From contig NC_051124.1 in the NCBI RefSeq assembly GCF_014839805.1, positions 6,634,001 to 6,698,000 of the forward strand: DNA of 64,000 nt. Reading direction: 5' to 3'. The notes under the pieces were generated by a model, which was not told the DNA's origin, searched no databases, and was given only the letters and a program-made list of their open reading frames with translations. The position numbers and the translations under genes are program-made. Positions 58,872-64,000 of the stretch are shown piece after piece. Origin of the DNA: Manduca sexta (taxonomy: Eukaryota > Arthropoda > Insecta > Lepidoptera > Sphingidae). Every line of letters starts with the position of its first letter. Position 1 is the first letter of the stretch.

Positions 58872-61800
58872 GTGAGTAACAATCAATGTATTGTAGGTAC
58901 CCGTTTAAATTTAAATAAGTATGCCATAGTACTATTATTGTATTGTGGTGAGTTTGAGCAATAGCTTTTATAGAAATTACCATAAACCTATAGAAGAATG
59001 GAGGTCTGAATGGTAATAAGTAAAACACTTGCGACAGCATACAACGCCACAGTTGTGACCTTCGTTTGCGTCGCGCCCATGCGCGTGCGCTCGCGCTTGC
59101 TCTTACACCTGTTACGATCTCCCCTCCCTCTTCTGCCTCCGCGATATCCATCTTAGTTGCGCAACCGGCAACAACTAACATCACTTGACCACTTTTTAAA
59201 TACTACAAAATGATCCGCCGTGGAGCGTCGCTTGTATTAAAGTGCAGTTACACACATGCAGTTGCGACATCATTGAAGGCGTTTCTATGAACTATGACAT
59301 CACACCGGGTCCGATCTCAAGTAAGACAATACAAACAGTACAAGGGAACGAACATCTGACGTTCTGACGGCATGACTCAACGAATTTTTGACATGAATAT
59401 CAAATCGACACAAGAGTCAAGGTGCAGTTACACGTGCAGTAAAGTTCAGTTAGATTGTATCTGTGTAGGCGTAATTTAATTTATTTACTTTATTAATTTT
59501 TAGTTGACGTCGTGAGACGTTTAGTACATAATAAATGTGGAAAAATTACGCTCTAATCCTACGCAAATATTTTGTGTATAAAAATAAACAAAACATTTTT
59601 GTAATATGAATGAAGGAGATTTAGCGTAGTAATTTATATCACGACGTTACGAGCAGAATGTCTGTCGCTGGCGTCGAAAAAAACATTAAGATATAAAAGC
59701 GGAAACTAACACTTTTTGCAATTTTAATTTCTTCTAACCTGATCTGCATCTCTTTATAAAGGTTTCGAGGTTGGTAGTTCATGGCCTACAAACATAAGAA
59801 TTGAGGACAAGAAATAATAATAAAATGAATTAACGAGACGTGTTTGACACCTCTGAATGAAAACTAATCATAGAAACATTGTATGCAGACCTATTCAATT
59901 TTTAAATTGATTAATATTACGGCCTCTTTGCTGAATTAAATTAGATCGCTCTATCGAACTTCACATCTATTATTGTTTGTATAACAGATAATGTTGGTTA
60001 AGCCATTTGATACAGCTTTGAATAGCACTCTCGTTCATACAGTTTTTGTAATTTTTGGGTCAATAGGGTACGTGCACGAACTATACGTGGCTGTACAATC
60101 CATACAAGAGCCACAGAGGGGATAAAAAAGAAACATTTCAGACCTATAGTTTGTTTATACTTTTTTTAATATGGCAAAAAATATAAAATGTAATTTTCGG
60201 TATATTATTATTGATTTTTTAGATGGGAACAATTTATTTGAATGTTATTAAAGCAAACATATGAAGTTATGTTCATTGAATTTTAGTTTGTTTGTATTGA
60301 ATATTAATTATTAACTACACAATGTAATTTGTAAAATACATTATGAGACATCTTTAAATGGTTTTGGAATTAATATTTATGTATGTTTTTGTAACGTTTA
60401 TTATTTTTTGGCACTTTTCATATAGCCATGGGATGTAAGTAAATACATTCTTGGAAACGTAGTAGAATTTTACAACATTTGGATTTATTTATTTTTATGT
60501 GTTTGAGTATCCTGATATAGAGCAATACTTTATCAATAATAAAATGTTATTGTTCACTTCTTTTAATATAAATATTTTAGGACTATTATATTTATTGATA
60601 GAGTAAAAGATTCAGATTGCGCAACTAAGTGACAGAACTTTCGTCGAACACATTCCCTATAGTACAGTCAGTTTTATTAGTTTAAAGTTTTAAATGTGTG
60701 ATCGTAATTCCTACGAGTAAGTTATAGAAATCAATTTGTACACCAATTGGATTATGTATTTATATTATACATAAAAATAATTTTAACAAAAAATTAAACC
60801 GCCTTCAAAAACCACTCATAACCAAAAATAATTTCACATAACAGGTATATATTGGATACCAATTTTGGAGTCGATGCCTATTTAAAATTGCTAGTTTCTA
60901 TGAATCCAGAATAAAAAGTAATGAGCAAGCGTATCAACTGATGTCAAGTGATCCCACTGCCAGAAAGTTTGGTACCTTATTGATCTTTAAGGAGGAATGG
61001 CGATTGTAAGAGATCGCTTGTCTCTTTAATAATTTCAATAAACGTTTCATACATACTGTTAAAGTTTTATACCTCATGTTGGTTACCATTTGAAAGTAAT
61101 GCTATCCTGAAAAGCCGGCTTATTATACTGCAGACAAAATCATCTACAGTATGGATCCACCACAAAGTAAATGAATGACTAGTGCGTCACAAATAAGTTT
61201 TTAGATTAAGAAATAAACTCTGGAAACTTTCATAGTAACAGTAAGATTGGAGATGTGAATAATAAACGCAGTGAATAACAGAAATCTTATTGTTTCGTAC
61301 AACACAAGGTTCTTATTGTTACTTATTACTTGATTGATTCAAAGTATGCAGTACGGTGAAGCGAAGGTCTTAACACCTATTCGCATTTATAATTACGTTG
61401 TCAGTCAACGTTGGGAACTGTCAAACCGAACGAGATATCGAGGACATGTGCTAAAGTTCATCGTAAGATGGCATGCAGACGTTACGAAATTTCCCGATAG
61501 TAGATACCGCAAGAATTTGTTAGTGTAAGCGTGTCGTGCTTATGGCAAATTATTCGCATATTAAGTTAAAAAATTGTATGTTACGCATTGCGAAAAATTG
61601 ACATTAGAACAGGTAGCGACTAGGCGATAGTAAAATACCGTGTTATAACTGTGATCGTAGTGAAAGAGATCTTTCTCAATCACTTCGCAGGTATTTTATT
61701 AATTTTTGTACTTAAGTTGTTTCATCATGTATTCATACAGTTTTATTAACTAGAATCTAAATGAATAGTAGAGTTAGTTTTCTAATCTTGCTTCTTATCT

Positions 61801-64000
61801 TATTACTCTTGCAAAATGTTTGGATGTTTGTAAAAAATAAACACAGAAAGATCTTAATGATTTAAATGAAGTTTGGTACGCGGAGAGATCGTCTAGTCTT
61901 TTAAGAAATAGGCTATTTTTTATCCCGATGCTTAGCTCCCGTGAGAAATAATGGGATTTTTTAATCTGACTAGTAGTAGAAGTATATGGCGAAAATCGCT
62001 ACAGTGTTTTTAGTTGGTGTGACTTGTTTTTGAACTTTTGTATTGGGAAACACTTTATAAGTAGCTTCCGCTGCAATACTTCTTATATAAATAACAAAAA
62101 CGAGCAAATTTTAAATCTTCAAAATTTGCGTTGGCAATCCGGTAGCATAGTAACCCAAATCCTTAAACACAAATGGTTGGATTAACAAGAAAAAAAAACG
62201 AAATCCTTAGAATACCACCACAATCCTCTGTTCTGTTTGCCCTTGTGATTCACAAACACACGCCAAGTCCCCACAAGCCCATCTGTTCTATCTATAAAGC
62301 CATCTCTCGTATGAGGCTTGTACAAGAATGAATAATGTAAGCGTCGTAAGAACTCTTATTACATTTATGCTTCATGTGTTAATTACATTGCATCCAGGTG
62401 GATGCGGAAAATGATTTCTTTGTCTGTTATGTGTATCAAGGCTGTTGTGAAGTTAAATACAATTTATTATTATAATTAGTGTTTTGTAAAGATCCATAAT
62501 ATTATATCTACTTATTTTTTTCGAATTTGACTTTGGTCAATTTTCAACAAAGTTTTTCCGAATATTATTAATTGAAGTAAATTATTATGGCGTATACAGA
62601 TATTCGATTTCTTCCGCATTATAAAATATAATTGCTTGCAATATCCTGGTGATGCAACAGCTTTGACCCATACTAGTTTTGTATAATATACAATACAATA
62701 CAATTTTATCTGTTTTAGGTATGAACCCAAATTCCATGATTTTGTCTCAAAATAAACTAATATTATAAAACAACTAAAAGAGTTGGCATACTGAATCCTT
62801 CTGAAGATCGTCATAAAAGGTTAAGATTGCCACAAAAACTCTCAAAAAGCCTCACTATACATAGCTAATATCTAATCCACGCGGAGCCTAGTGACTCAAT
62901 GGAAAGCCACGAGGAATACGATTGGCGTTTTGAATAACATTATCCTTATTCATTCATTGTCTCTATTATAAGGCCATATCACGAGTATATTATTTTTATT
63001 TATTAAGTTATATATTTATTGTATTGTCTATACATACTTCAATATACCACTTTGTGGAAAAGAGCTTGTGTTTACTCAACGTTTAATAACTTAATATGAA
63101 TTTGCAAAAACAGCTACAAAAAGATGGACAAGCAAAGTGTATTTCTTATTTTGTTAATTTAGCTACATCAAATAATAGAGCCACAATTAACCTCAGATGT
63201 TTTTGCTAGCTCCACGATTACAGGTAAGCCGCCATTTTTTACTAGTATGGTGATGTCAGATTCCTGATGGTAGGTGTCTTGACGGTAACGGGACGTCGAT
63301 GGTGACTGGCGACCGTTGTAACAAAGCAATTAGTTGATTGAGAATCAATACGACCATTCGTTGAGCGTAAATAATCGTCTGTGAAGAGCGTTAGCAGGCT
63401 GTATATTTATTATAATAAAAAATATGCATCGACACATAACTAGCTGTTGCATATGCATGATATTATAAATATTTTCATTGAGTTTACTGCAATGACTAAA
63501 TTGTAGCTAAAGACAGACTGTGATGTTTTAATTAACGTTTGTAATAATTTATTTTTCGAAATAACTTAAATACTACAAAGTTTATGCACCGCAAAATAAT
63601 TGCGAAAACAATCCAACAACAAATATTCCATCCAAACTACAAAGAAGGTTACATGTTCTATACCAGCGATTAATTTTTAAACGCGACGTTATGACCGCGC
63701 GGAGCACGGCAAAATTGTTTTTTTTTCTCCCTCCAATCACGACCTATTCTGAACCTGTTTGAAACATGATCTTTAGTCAATGGATTTGTTCTCGATAGAA
63801 AAAAATGTGCATGTGTGCCAGAACATCGATAATAAATTAATATCTCGCGTCTGTGTGAAGTAACCTTTGCCTATTTACGCACATGGCTCTCGGCTCGCAT
63901 TTTGATGGACAATTAACATGATAAATTGTTTCGAAACATACCTTTGTTTTAATGTCATTGTATTCTAAAATAAAAAAAGAAAACTATAGACAAGAAAACA
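58872..64000 (+). other. Intron-like AT-rich sequence to the window end
   Basis: It starts with GTGAGT after the 58.5-kb exon. A GC-richer patch at 59040-59165 has overlapping ORFs but no convincing exon. 'gtgcagttacac' occurs near 59243 and again near 59422. A short Helitron-like fragment ('gaagtttggtacgcggagag', 'tttttatcccgatgcttag') lies at about 61865-61945. ORFs 61334-61528 and 62512-62814 show no motif. Confidence 0.45.

Noticed and set aside
58478..58882. 134-aa minus-strand ORF and a 103-aa + frame over the GC-rich exon
   Set aside because: Shadows of the GC3-biased coding frame at 58575-58871, which has the splice donor and codon bias.
58864..59184. 106-aa minus-strand ORF overlapping the intron start
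   Set aside because: Arg/Ala-rich part comes from a CpG-rich patch and the rest is AT-rich; no motif.

Overview
This window reads as an AT-rich lepidopteran (moth or butterfly) nuclear genome. The evidence is its repeats: tRNA-derived SINEs with RNA polymerase III box motifs, many Helitron-like elements ending in a GC hairpin plus CTAG, RTE/jockey-like LINE tails, and an intact maT-type mariner. Most of the sequence is non-coding. Only three blocks are convincingly protein-coding: one transposase and two sets of host-gene exons, all on the + strand.

Layout. 1-6.8 kb: non-coding, with a 591-bp pogo-like non-autonomous DNA transposon (1571-2161). 6.8-8.2 kb: a complete maT element (6846-8152) with matching ends, TA flanks and an intact 346-aa DD37D transposase. 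8.2-37.6 kb: a long gene-poor stretch holding SINEs (near 8.7, 9.3, 21.9, 23.7 and 30.3 kb), Helitron-like copies (14.3, 18.2-18.95, 24.3 and 33.4 kb), LINE fragments (10.1 and 28.9 kb), a pair of perfect palindromes (26.4 kb) and a 500-N assembly gap (29381-29880).

37.6-42.4 kb: a CpG-rich, promoter-like patch with a CRE-like site, then two exons (39442-39763 and 41151-42409) joined in matching phase. They encode the first part of a Dbl-homology (DH) Rho guanine-nucleotide exchange factor. Its DH domain appears to be split by an acidic, Ser-rich insert of about 300 residues. The exon carrying the rest of the DH domain was not found.

42.4-58.4 kb: intronic or intergenic DNA with more Helitron-like copies (one with a nested palindromic element), a fold-back MITE (44571-44786), and several CpG-rich islands. 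The best of these, at about 50.17-50.70 kb, looks like a promoter plus a 5'UTR exon. 58.47-58.87 kb: a strongly GC3-biased exon encoding the 99-residue N-terminus of an unrecognised basic protein. It is preceded by short upstream ORFs, one of which ends by overlapping the main start codon. The rest of that gene lies beyond this exon, probably past the window. 58.9-64 kb: AT-rich, intron-like sequence.

The GEF exons and the 58.5-kb exon could belong to neighbouring + strand genes. I cannot prove from sequence alone where one ends and the next begins. I saw no tRNA, rRNA, CRISPR or bacterial-type features. I did not find a clear multi-gene novel system; the split DH domain is the most unusual protein-level feature.
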